A DNA stretch of 12,731 bases, from contig JADNRX010001205.1 in the NCBI GenBank assembly GCA_015501595.1, positions 1 through 12,731 of the forward strand. Reading direction: 5' to 3'. Within the stretch, counting starts at the first letter, position 1. Each line of letters opens with the position of its first letter. The stretch is from Hymenopellis radicata (lineage: Eukaryota; Basidiomycota; Agaricomycetes; Agaricales; Physalacriaceae). Both the position numbers and the translations under genes were made by a program. Positions 1-7,294 of the stretch are shown here, piece by piece. The notes below the pieces were generated by a model that made no database searches, was not told the DNA's origin, and saw nothing but the letters and a program-made list of their open reading frames with translations.

Positions 1-441
1 AACGATGGCGAAGGCAGTCTCGTAGATGGTGCTCGAACGGAAGGCGCGCGAATGGACGCAGTGCGAATGGAGGTGGCGCGCATGGAAGGCGTGCGTGACC
101 GAGGAGGAAGATATCGTGTCGTCAATTCCAAATGATCATAATCCTCCAAATTGATTTGAGACGCGCCAGATTTCGCAAATAAGGCTGACGGCCCGGATTG
201 GAATTCTTCTTCAATCGGGGAGGGTTCAACCGTAGACATGACAATGCCTACAGGAGACGACGATTGGGAATCCGAACTGCGAGCAGATGGGGTATGGCTC
301 CTAGATCGTCTGCTGCCAAGAGCAGAGCCGGGAAGCAGGTGTCGAGAGACCGCTCGGCCGTTAAATCATGGGAGGATTGGGAGCCGCCGGGTGATATGTG
401 GTATGGCGCGAGGCTGGAGCAATGGACGACGACCTCGTCAT
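1..441 (-). CDS. N-terminal part of unrecognised Ser/Arg/Pro-rich protein, cut by window edge, frame broken
   Basis: I do not recognise this gene. On the minus strand an ATG at 441-439 opens a frame beginning MTRSSSIAPASRHTTYHPAA that stops at 363-361. Another minus frame is open from 365 to the window edge with the same composition (for example SRSHTPSARSSDSQSSSPVG, then an acidic stretch around EPSPIEEEF and INLEDYDHLEL). The two parts read as one low-complexity N-terminus interrupted near 360-368, where a TTT run could be short by two bases. A second in-frame ATG lies at 239-237, so a start there would avoid the break. The product looks intrinsically disordered, with many Ser, Arg and Pro and no signal peptide or membrane segment in the visible part. 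It ends in a pentapeptide repeat (positions 3-92). The rest of the gene lies left of the window. Coding status is inferred from composition and the long open frame. Confidence 0.45.
3..92 (-). repeat. Pentapeptide repeat coding for six R-x-x-S motifs
   Basis: Read on the minus strand, the partial gene ends in six consecutive five-residue units: TPSMR, ATSIR, TASIR, APSVR, APSTR, LPSPS. Together with the preceding Arg, each unit creates an R-x-x-S motif, the general target pattern of basophilic kinases such as PKA. The DNA is diverged between units (different Arg, Ser and Pro codons), so the peptide pattern is kept better than the nucleotide repeat. The array may continue beyond the left edge. 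Confidence 0.55.
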
Positions 442-1027
442 CTACGTGTTCTTGTATTCGTTTCTAGTTCGTGCAGTGTCGTTACTGGGAGGTAGTCTTT
501 GGCTCTTGGGACCTTTTCTGCTGAAGCAGCGCCGTAAAATGGTCCAGAGATGGAATAGGCGAGAGAGTCGGAGACGTTGTCGTGGAAATATCCGGTTCAG
601 CGTCTCCAAGAGCCAGTGGATCAATGTCATGAGCCCCCCAAACGGAAAGCCAGTAAAAATACAAAGCAGAGGTTGGACACACGCCTTGCATCAGGTTGAG
701 GGAAAGAAGGATTGCTATCAACATGCTTCTTAGGGCCATCAGACATACGCGTGGTTGACGGAGGACGGCGGCATTCGACTGCCAAGTTGTAAACGTTCAT
801 AAGAACGTTCAGTGGCACGAGAGATACACTCTTCCTGCCCTCCGCGGTGCGTTAGGCGCGCGCCAGTCATGAACATGTACTTGGTTCTTCCTTGGCTCAG
901 ATGAACTGTTACATTGAAATACTATCTTCTATTACTATTACGACTCATGTACTACATCATGGCAAACCAGTCTATCAACTTTCCATCCAGGACCGGACAC
1001 CAACAATTTACGCTAGTACTACGCCTG
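442..1027. other. Intergenic stretch without a supported gene
   Basis: This lies between the start of the left-edge gene and the 3' end of the broken FMO. It should hold the promoter of the left-edge gene. One minus-strand frame at 482-739 begins with a hydrophobic signal-peptide-like segment, but it lacks other support. A short inverted repeat (AACGTTC, 4-base spacer, GAACGTT) is at about 791-810. I see nothing else here. Confidence 0.4.
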
Positions 1028-2553
1028 TCAATTTCTAAAAAAAAGGTCTACAGCTTCCATCCTGGTTTCTGCGTCTCTTCCTTTAGCTAGCAGCCTCTTC
1101 AACAGGTCCACCACTCTTGTAGTCCATTCTTCCCAACATCCTTCACCACTCATCTGCCTCTCCTGACTTCTCGATATCAATCCACACCTTGCGTAGAACC
1201 GCTTTATTTTCATACATCTCCTTCTCCAGGCGGGTACGATGATTAGCTCCCAGCAAACCTATACATCGCATCACGATAGTCGAATTGCTCATTCTCGACA
1301 AACCGGTGCCATTCATGTGCTATAGCCATGGGGTCGTCGGATCCGGACGAGTGCTTTAGCCGTGCATAACGGGCGACGATATCAACAGTTTCTTGCTCCA
1401 TATCTAGGGTAATAGGTATGCGCGCACGACAGCGCGCGCTTGTGCTTCCAACAGTGGAAACGGTGCAACGCGAACCAATAATCCAGAAACGCCAAGCTAG
1501 ACGGCGGATAATGAGCTTGGATAGGGAAGATCTGCTTAGCGAGGGGGAATACGTGATAGGTCGAATTATAGAGATCTCTCGGTAGTGGTGGGATGGGTGG
1601 AGGTACATCCAGAGTAAGAGAGTCTTGTGAGAGGAAGGGAAACGACATCTCATACCCAGTAGCAAGGAGACAGTGATCAATGTTGTCTTCGGTGGACCCA
1701 TCCTCAAAGACAACAGACGAGTCCTCGTTATAGCGAACGACGCGTCCTCGTCGCTTGAGATTGCCGGTATCTTCAGATGTGGCGCCAGTCACGGACAGAA
1801 TGACTGATTTAGCGCAGCCACACATCTCGGCCGATATATCGAGCCCACTGGGCCCAGCCCCGACCACCATGACAGTGGAGCCCATGTTCTCTGGACGCCT
1901 ATACCACGCGGAATGAGAGGCTTTCTTCCGCTTTAGCCAGTCCGCGAGGCCGGGCGTATCAGGATAACGGGGTTTGCGATAATGACCATTACAAACGATG
2001 ATGGAATCGAAATCGACAGACTCTCCAGATGAAAGTTCAACGTGCCACTTCGATTCAGAATAGGAAGCACTCTGAACGGAAGTTCCCAGACGTATGTGTG
2101 CGTTGAGATTGAAGTGTGCTGCGTAGGATTCAAGGTATTTTAGGACGACCGGAGCCCGAGGGAAGACGGGGGTGGAAGGTGGAAATGAGAAGCTCGTATA
2201 GGCCATTACGGGTGCGGCAGGTTGGTCGTCAAAGAGTCGTATAAGGGTGTAAGGGGTGGATCGTCCACAGGTTCAGCGGGAAGCCTGGACGAGACGAGGT
2301 TATCAATCGTCGAGAAAGGTAGAACTAGCGATAGTAGACTGACCACACACCTCCGATTCGTTCTCGGGCTTCAAAAACGGTCGGCTTCCATGCGCCAGTC
2401 TTGAATTCACTGGTATCCGAAATTATCTTGAGGGCAGCAAGTCCTGCTGGACCTGCTCCAATGATACAGATAGTCCTAGTCGAACCATCGAGATCTACGA
2501 TAGTTCTACAAGCGTGGCACAAATATCGATGTTTACTGACCTGGTCGTTCCAT
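1028..2553 (-). pseudogene. Flavin-containing monooxygenase copy with about six frame breaks
   Basis: FMO-type flavoprotein. The family uses FAD, NADPH and O2 to oxygenate soft nucleophiles such as N or S in small molecules. Proposed exons: 2541-2553 (MERP), 2344-2494 and 1028-2284, with introns of 46 and 59 nt. Visible motifs are the FAD-binding IGAGPAG, the ERIGGVW stretch, the LYDSLTTNLPHP segment, the NGH motif, the NADPH-binding VGAGPSG and LLATGY. The frame breaks near 2207-2211, 1483, 1407, 1243-1251, 1146 and 1108-1113, but the matching protein continues in another frame each time, up to FFRN and a TGA at 1030-1028. Five breaks are each explained by one missing base, mostly in a G or C run, and one by two missing bases. 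Adding these makes the spliced length divisible by three, about 475 residues, against 448 for the intact paralogue at 5771-7228. The paralogue's second intron is absent here. This is either recent decay or assembly error. The start exon is the least certain part. Confidence 0.85.
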
Positions 2554-3009
2554 AGGTCGATGAGAGATGGTAGTTGGAGGCAAAGAAGACTCAAGAGTAT
2601 GTAGTGCTCCTGGCCGATCATTATTTTGAGCCGCCGGCCCGCCGATCACTGCGATCATTTCATCATGGATAGGGCCGATCGCGCCATTCTTTCCTGACCA
2701 GTGACCACCATGCCAGCAGCTGCCAGGCTCCAGCACTCAAGAAAGGCAACCAGCTCTTACGCTGAAGACTCCCACATATAGTATCTAGACTTTTGGAACT
2801 CCCCCTTCTAGAACTGGGTTTTCCAAGACATGACGTTCCGTTCCCAATCATTGTATATTCTCTCTTGCTAGCATCTAAATCAGAGCTGCCTTCATTGGTC
2901 GAATAATTACGCTGCCATAACGGAAGTTGGTCCAATTTCGTGAGTTGGGAATTCTAAATGATAGTCTAAGCGTCTACAATATTCGTTAATCTATCCAGGT
3001 CATTACGCA
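2554..3009. other. Intergenic: FMO-copy promoter side and 3' flank of peroxiredoxin gene
   Basis: No convincing gene is seen. The left part is the upstream region of the FMO copy and holds three GCCGATC repeats (separate entry). The right part, up to 3009, is the 3' flank of the peroxiredoxin gene. A minus-strand open frame at 2663-2935 has no recognisable domain or splice context. Confidence 0.4.
2613..2680. promoter_or_regulatory. Three GCCGATC repeats and a CCG/CGG palindrome upstream of FMO copy
   Basis: The 7-mer GCCGATC occurs at 2613-2619, 2641-2647 and 2674-2680, all in the same orientation, within 130 bp upstream of the proposed FMO start at 2553. Between the first two copies lies the GC-rich CCGCCGGCCCG, which contains inverted CCG/CGG triplets, the kind of half-site bound by Zn2Cys6 regulators. 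A zinc-cluster gene is present at 7295-9327, but a link is only inference. Confidence 0.3.
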
Positions 3010-3869
3010 TTAGTGTGCGGAGAAATACTCCTTGGAGCCCTTGGGATCAGCCTTCATGGTCTCGCCTCCCTCCTGCCAATTAGCAGGACACACTTCCCCG
3101 TGCTTGTCCTAGATGTGGTTAGGTTATTTGACGTTCACTGATGCGGGGAAAGGCGTACGGTGAACTGGAAGGCCTTGACTAAACGCAGAGTCTCCTCGAC
3201 AGATCGGCCGACAGGCAGATCATTGACAGTGATTTGCCTGCACGTTGATAAGCCGTCGGGAACAAATATTGGAGTGTGCGGTCGTACCGAAGAGTTCCTT
3301 TAGGATCAATGATGAAAAGTCCCCGGAGAGCTACGCCTTCGTCCTCAAGAAGGACGCCGTAATCACGAGCTATCGACATGTTTTTGTCGGCGATCAGAGG
3401 CAGCCTGAGGTCGGGTCCGAGACCGCCTTCCTTGCGAGGCTGCGTCGCCCAAGCGAAGTGTGCAAACTGAGAGTCAGTGGAGACGCCTACATATGGTTAT
3501 CGCCCATGTATGAGATATCGAACACAACAGGAATGGAAGACGGACCAAGGACGGTAGTGTCAATGGCCTTGAACGCGTCGAGAGCGTCATTGAAGGCCAA
3601 GATCTCCGTGGGGCACACGAAAGTAAAGTCCCTTCCGATCCAGAACTATCGGTACAAAATCTTCGGAGACAAAGACGGCCAAAGATGCGTACATTGGGTA
3701 GAAAAACAGGACAACCCTTTAGTCACGAATCAGTGAGAAAAAGTCAGATAAACGGAGCGATTGCGTACCATTGTCCAATGTAATCGCTCAGCGCCACATC
3801 TTGGAAGAGGCCATCCACAACGGCGGCGCACTTGAAGGTTGGCGCGGGACGCTGAACAAGGGCAACCAT
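3010..3869 (-). CDS. TSA1: Typical 2-Cys peroxiredoxin (Tsa1/AhpC family), six exons, intact
   Basis: Thiol peroxidase that reduces H2O2 and organic peroxides and is recycled by thioredoxin; usually cytosolic. Exons: 3769-3869, 3693-3716 (24 nt), 3546-3631, 3288-3486, 3159-3237 and 3010-3108. Introns are 50-61 nt. The exons total 588 nt, giving 195 residues, the usual family length. The ATG at 3869-3867 gives [16 protein letters not shown], a normal N-terminus without a targeting peptide. The peroxidatic Cys48 is in [10 protein letters not shown] and the resolving Cys170 in GEVCPANW. The central stretch includes [20 protein letters not shown] and [20 protein letters not shown]. The GGLG motif at residues 91-94 and YF at 191-192 mark the eukaryotic type that is easily hyperoxidised. 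The reading frame is clean across all junctions. Upstream, 4032-4066 holds bZIP-type sites, and a transposable element begins at 4254, about 385 bp from the start codon. The symbol follows the yeast orthologue family. Confidence 0.96.
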
Positions 3870-4031
3870 GGTTTTAATGAGGAGGTATCAGATAAGGACT
3901 TTTCCCGATGGCATGGCGACACGTTTAAATATCTCGGACGCCATGCACTTCGCTCCAAAAATGAGGGAGCTCACGCGGCAAATAGCCTTTCGCGGAAGAG
4001 ATTGCCACAGAAATTTGTTAACCTACGAGCG

Positions 4032-4066
4032 TGACGTTCTGAGTAAGAGTTGACTAAGACCACGTG
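4032..4066. promoter_or_regulatory. Cluster of bZIP/Yap1-like and E-box sites upstream of peroxiredoxin
   Basis: Within 35 bp lie TGACGT (4032-4037), TGAGTAA (4040-4046), TGACTAA (4051-4057) and CACGTG (4061-4066). TGACTAA, or TTAGTCA on the gene's strand, matches the known Yap1 response element of fungal oxidative-stress genes. The cluster is about 165-200 bp upstream of the peroxiredoxin ATG, a normal promoter distance. Such short motifs occur by chance, so the function is inferred from the clustering and the target gene. Confidence 0.4.
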
Positions 4067-4244
4067 ACCGTTTGCGCGACTGAGCGATCAAGGGCGCTCG
4101 AGTTTGGCTCGAGTCAATGCGAAGTTCAATATGAATAAGCTGGTCACGACGTTGTCGGTACAGTACTTTGGGCCGAAGGGGCCCGACATCAATGTTTTTC
4201 GGCGCTTGGGAGTGGTCCAGTTCGACCGATATGTTCCGACGCGC

Positions 4245-4253
4245 TGAGAAATT
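4245..4253 (+). repeat. Left 9-bp target-site duplication
   Basis: TGAGAAATT, identical to 5437-5445 on the other side of the inverted-repeat element. Confidence 0.75.
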
Positions 4254-4360
4254 GGAGATTGGCTGGGTACTAGACGCTCTCGGCCGCCGACGGCCAGGCA
4301 CGTTGGCCATGTGCCTGATTACGTATGCGTCTCTGTCGGCCACAGGACGCGCGCCTCTCG
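4254..4360 (+). repeat. Left terminal inverted repeat of the 4254-5436 element
   Basis: Matches the reverse complement of about 5340-5436. From ATTGGCTGG through CTCTCGGCC, GTGCCTGATTACGTATGCGT and GGACGCGC the two arms align, with scattered substitutions and about eight extra bases in the left arm after CTCTCGGCC. Confidence 0.75.
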
Positions 4361-4423
4361 GCCACGGGGCGCGTTCTCCTCGGCCACGGGGCGCGTTCTC
4401 TTTGGCCACAGGGCGCGTCCTCC
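4336..4423 (+). repeat. Four 22-bp tandem units inside the left arm
   Basis: Units start at 4336, 4358, 4380 and 4402, each close to TCGGCCACGGGGCGCGTTCT plus two bases. Copies two and three are nearly identical and the first and fourth are more diverged. More degenerate GCGCG-containing units follow to about 4690. The array lies in a transposon arm, not in a gene. Confidence 0.85.
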
Positions 4424-5339
4424 CCTACAAAGGATGCGCTCTTCTTCGTCAATGGCCGCGCCCTTCACAAATCGCAGGCGCGCACCCCCACCGCACCAGC
4501 ACTGCGGCCTTTCTCGCTTCCGCGACGCATCCGTGGCAGATAACGTAGCGCGCGCCTTCGCTCACAATGGCGTGGTGCCGTCCATCCTGGTACGCGTGCG
4601 TCCTCTAGCTCTGCACGCGCGCGTCTCTTACTTCCGGGCCGCGGTCTACCCTGCCCAACTACGTGCGCCTCTTCCCTCACAGGGCGCGTCACTCACCCAT
4701 CCCGGGGATGTGTCCCTCTCATCGTATCATTGTTCCCGCTCCAGCCACATGTCTGATACTCACTTTGCTCGCTCACGCCGTATTGTCAGTCTGTCTAGGA
4801 GAGACTAGGGTATTCCATTGGTAAGTTGTTTTCGTTTGACTTACTGAAGGGTTGTGATGTCGTTGTAACCATGCTTTCTGTTTGACTTTGGAACTGAATT
4901 CGAGGGATGGTGAATCGTAAGTTGGTTTCAATTGCAAAGTGTTATTCAATTGTCAGAGTGTAAACTAGCAGAAATACAAATAAATTGCAGTGACTGTACT
5001 ACGTGGGAATACTGAAGAGGAAAGAATCCGAAAGATAACTTGAGTGGCGGTGAGTTCCTGATAAAGTAATATTGTCAGGATCGTGGACCGGCATGGCGCG
5101 CGCAGCTAAAGAGGGGAGAACGCAAGCCGGCTGACATGAGGGACGTGCGCTTGGAGGCGGAGGCACGCAGTCGTGAAGACGAGCGGAGCGCGTTGCTGGG
5201 AGTATAGATGGCCGTGTCATGATGATGGCAGTGAGCGCGGTCAGCGGTGGGGGGCGGGATGCGTCCATATGTATCGTGGGGCGCGGTCTGCGCATGGGTG
5301 GAACGCGGTCGCCGGGAGGGTCTGGGAATGCGTCCTAAG

Positions 5340-5436
5340 TCAAAGAGGTGCGCGTCCTTTGGCCGAGAGAGACGCATACGTAATCAGGCACACGGCCGAC
5401 GTGCCTTGGCCGAGAGCTTCCGATAACCAGACAATT
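5340..5436 (-). repeat. Right terminal inverted repeat of the 4254-5436 element
   Basis: Inverted counterpart of 4254-4360. It is slightly shorter and ends with CCAGACAATT just before the target duplication. Confidence 0.75.
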
Positions 5437-5445
5437 TGAGAAATT
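5437..5445 (+). repeat. Right 9-bp target-site duplication
   Basis: TGAGAAATT, identical to 4245-4253. Confidence 0.75.
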
Positions 5446-5770
5446 CAAACTCAAGTCAGACCACTCAACCTGCAGTTTTCGTGACCGATCTGACGTTTAC
5501 CAGAGTTGTGGACTGGAAGCTATAGACGGATCCAATCTTTTCCGACCATCATGATTCGTCGGGCCGAGTCAGTAAATTGGTGGCGGTTCTTCGAGCGGAC
5601 TTCACGGCAATCTCAGCAGCCCGGACGATGCGTAGGTCCCGCACAGCCTCGCGGTAGTTATCTCCTTCTTACCATCACACTGAGCGACTATCCGACCACT
5701 GCGGAACACGACCTGGGACCACTTTTCAAATGCTGCCGGTGCTCCTGTAACTCTACTCTTCTCCTCTACA
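5446..5770. other. Upstream region of the intact FMO gene
   Basis: No gene is seen. It lies between the transposon's right target duplication and the FMO start codon. The last 25 bases before the ATG are pyrimidine-rich (CTCTACTCTTCTCCTCTACA), as is common around fungal transcription starts. I found no clear TATA box. Confidence 0.4.
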
Positions 5771-7228
5771 ATGCACAAGAAGTCTATCTGCATAGTTGGT
5801 GGTGGTCCCGCTGGTCTTGCTGCTCTGAAGACCATCTGTGATACGCCTGAATTCCTAGCTGGACAATGGTCTGTTTCGCTCTATGAAGCACGGGATAAAG
5901 TTGGGGGCATATGGTATGTTGGAGGCTTGGAGGGCGACTTCAATGACGGGGCTTATGGCTGACGTTCGTTATCAGGAATCCCGAACCTTCACCGCAAGGC
6001 GATCTCCCGTTAACGCCACTGTACGACTCAATGACCACGAATATCCCTCATCCAGGTAAGACGTCGCGTTTCACTTACCACCGTTATGCTAATTTTGCAC
6101 ACAGTGATGGCCTATCCAAGCCTCCCCTTTCCACCGTCCACTCCTCTATTTCCACCAGCGAGGACTGTCGAAACGTACTTGGACACCTACGTTGCGCGCT
6201 TCCAACTTGCGCACCTCATACATCTCAACACAACTGTATGTCTCGTCGATTGGAATGCCGTCGCGAGTACTTGGAAGGTCGTAATATCAGACGGCACCAC
6301 GAGATCATTCGATCTACTCGTTGTCGCCAACGGTCACTTCCGCGTTCCCCTCTACCCTGCAACCCAGGGCCTGGATCTCTGGCTCCGCTCTGCGAGAGCT
6401 TTTCACTCAGTGTGGTATAGAAATTCTTCAAAAATTCGTCCCCACTCCAAAATTATAGTTGTCGGTTCTGGACCAAGCGGAATGGATATCGCGGCAGAGC
6501 TGAGAAGAAATGAGTGCACAGTCATTCACTCTACTCCTGAGAGACGCATTGAAAACTATCAGGATGACTGTCGCACCGTCGTCTTCGAAGATGGGTCAAA
6601 AGAAGGTGATATCGATCTATGCATCCTCGCCACAGGATATCAAATGTCATTTCCCTTCCTGCCTCCGAAGGTTATCACATCGTCTTTGCCGCCGTCACGT
6701 ACACAGCTTCCGTCCTCACTGCATAACTCCTCGTACGACGTATTCCCTCTGGCCAAACATATCTTTCCTCTACGAGGCGACTTCAATAGGACTAGTCTCG
6801 CGTTCATGGGCCTTCTTCTCCGAGGAACGCCTTTCTCGCTTTTTGAAGCTCAAGCGGAGGCGATCGTCTGCGTCTTTCAAAATCCTGGGAGCTTGGACGC
6901 TGAGCTCGAGGCTTCGCGCTTACTGACTCGGGCGAAAGACATAATCGAAGACGATGAGATCCGCCTGACCAAGATGTGGCATAAACCCACAGAGGCCGTA
7001 GCCTTCGATTATCGGGATGAATTATACGCGTTCTCCGGGTCGGATAGGCGCGTGCAAGATTGGGAGAAGAAGATGTGGGAGTTTAAGTATGAGCTGCGAC
7101 GAGGATGGAATGAACTTGTCGGGAATGGGGAATCGGATGCCTGGTTAGAAGGTGTCGGTCATGGAGGACAACGAGAGTGGGTGACACTCATGGAAAGGGT
7201 ACTTGTAAGAGGAGTGAACCTCAACTGA
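5771..7228 (+). CDS. Flavin-containing monooxygenase, three exons, intact
   Basis: FAD- and NADPH-dependent monooxygenase of the FMO family, which oxygenates N- or S-containing small molecules; the substrate cannot be told from sequence. Exons: 5771-5913, 5976-6055 and 6105-7228. Introns are 62 and 49 nt (GTATGT...CAG; GTAAGA...CAG with a GCTAAT branch site). The spliced frame of 1347 nt gives 448 residues. FAD motif GGGPAG is at 10-15 and DKVGGIW follows. LYDSMTTNIPHPVMAYPSLP spans the second junction, which confirms the splicing. NGH is at 150-152, NADPH motif GSGPSG at 195-200 and ATGY at 250-253. The usual FMO signature F-x-G-x3-H-x3-[YF] keeps only His and Tyr (FHSVWY at 174-179), as also in the paralogue at 1028-2553. 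No signal peptide or C-terminal anchor is seen. It ends 66 bp from the 3' end of the convergent transcription factor gene. Confidence 0.95.
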
Positions 7229-7294
7229 GGTAGGCTGGTTGTGATACACCGACAGTCGAGATTAGAGTTTGTGTAGTTTATAATTCGTATGAAA

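Larger units (their letters stand above)
3870..4253. other. Peroxiredoxin upstream region
   Basis: No gene is seen. This stretch separates the peroxiredoxin start from the inverted-repeat element and should carry its 5' UTR and promoter, including the cluster of bZIP-like sites listed separately. The plus-strand open frames here are antisense shadows or lack any recognisable protein. Confidence 0.5.
4254..5436. mobile_element. Non-autonomous inverted-repeat transposon with 9-bp target duplication (Mutator-like)
   Basis: The 9-mer TGAGAAATT stands at 4245-4253 and again at 5437-5445, directly flanking a block whose two ends are inverted copies of each other (about 4254-4360 and 5340-5436). 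Both ends share CTCTCGGCC, a long stretch around GTGCCTGATTACGTATGCGT and a following TCGGCCA-AGGACGCGC. Inside these ends both arms carry degenerate GCGCG-rich subrepeats in opposite orientation around a more AT-rich centre at about 4800-5080. The open frames inside are Arg/Pro/Ala low complexity with no transposase motif, so the element cannot move itself. A 9-bp duplication is typical of Mutator-like elements. The outermost few bases of the two ends do not match perfectly, so the exact left boundary could shift by about three bases. The element separates the peroxiredoxin and intact FMO promoters. Confidence 0.75.

Noticed and set aside
482..739. Minus-strand open frame starting MALRSMLIAILLSLNLMQGV, like a small secreted protein
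   Set aside because: Only the hydrophobic start supports it. There is no recognisable domain, and it ends 40 bp before the start of the left-edge gene, so it is more likely that gene's upstream region.
785..812. Heat-shock-element-like TTC/GAA pattern
   Set aside because: The spacing (4 then 2 bases) does not fit the 2-base rule of the element; kept only as a short inverted repeat.
3245..3736. 163-residue plus-strand open frame
   Set aside because: It is antisense to the peroxiredoxin exons, whose protein is unmistakable.
4336..4423. Possible CRISPR-like regular repeat
   Set aside because: The 22-bp units are contiguous with no spacers, GC-rich and in a eukaryotic-type genome; they are simple tandem repeats.
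4168..4808. Several overlapping Arg/Pro/Ala-rich open frames
   Set aside because: They arise from the GC-rich 22-bp and degenerate repeats in the transposon arm. Long frames exist on both strands with low-complexity products.
4999..5377. Minus-strand frames of about 100 residues in the right transposon arm
   Set aside because: They are the mirror image of the low-complexity frames in the left arm and have no transposase or other domain.
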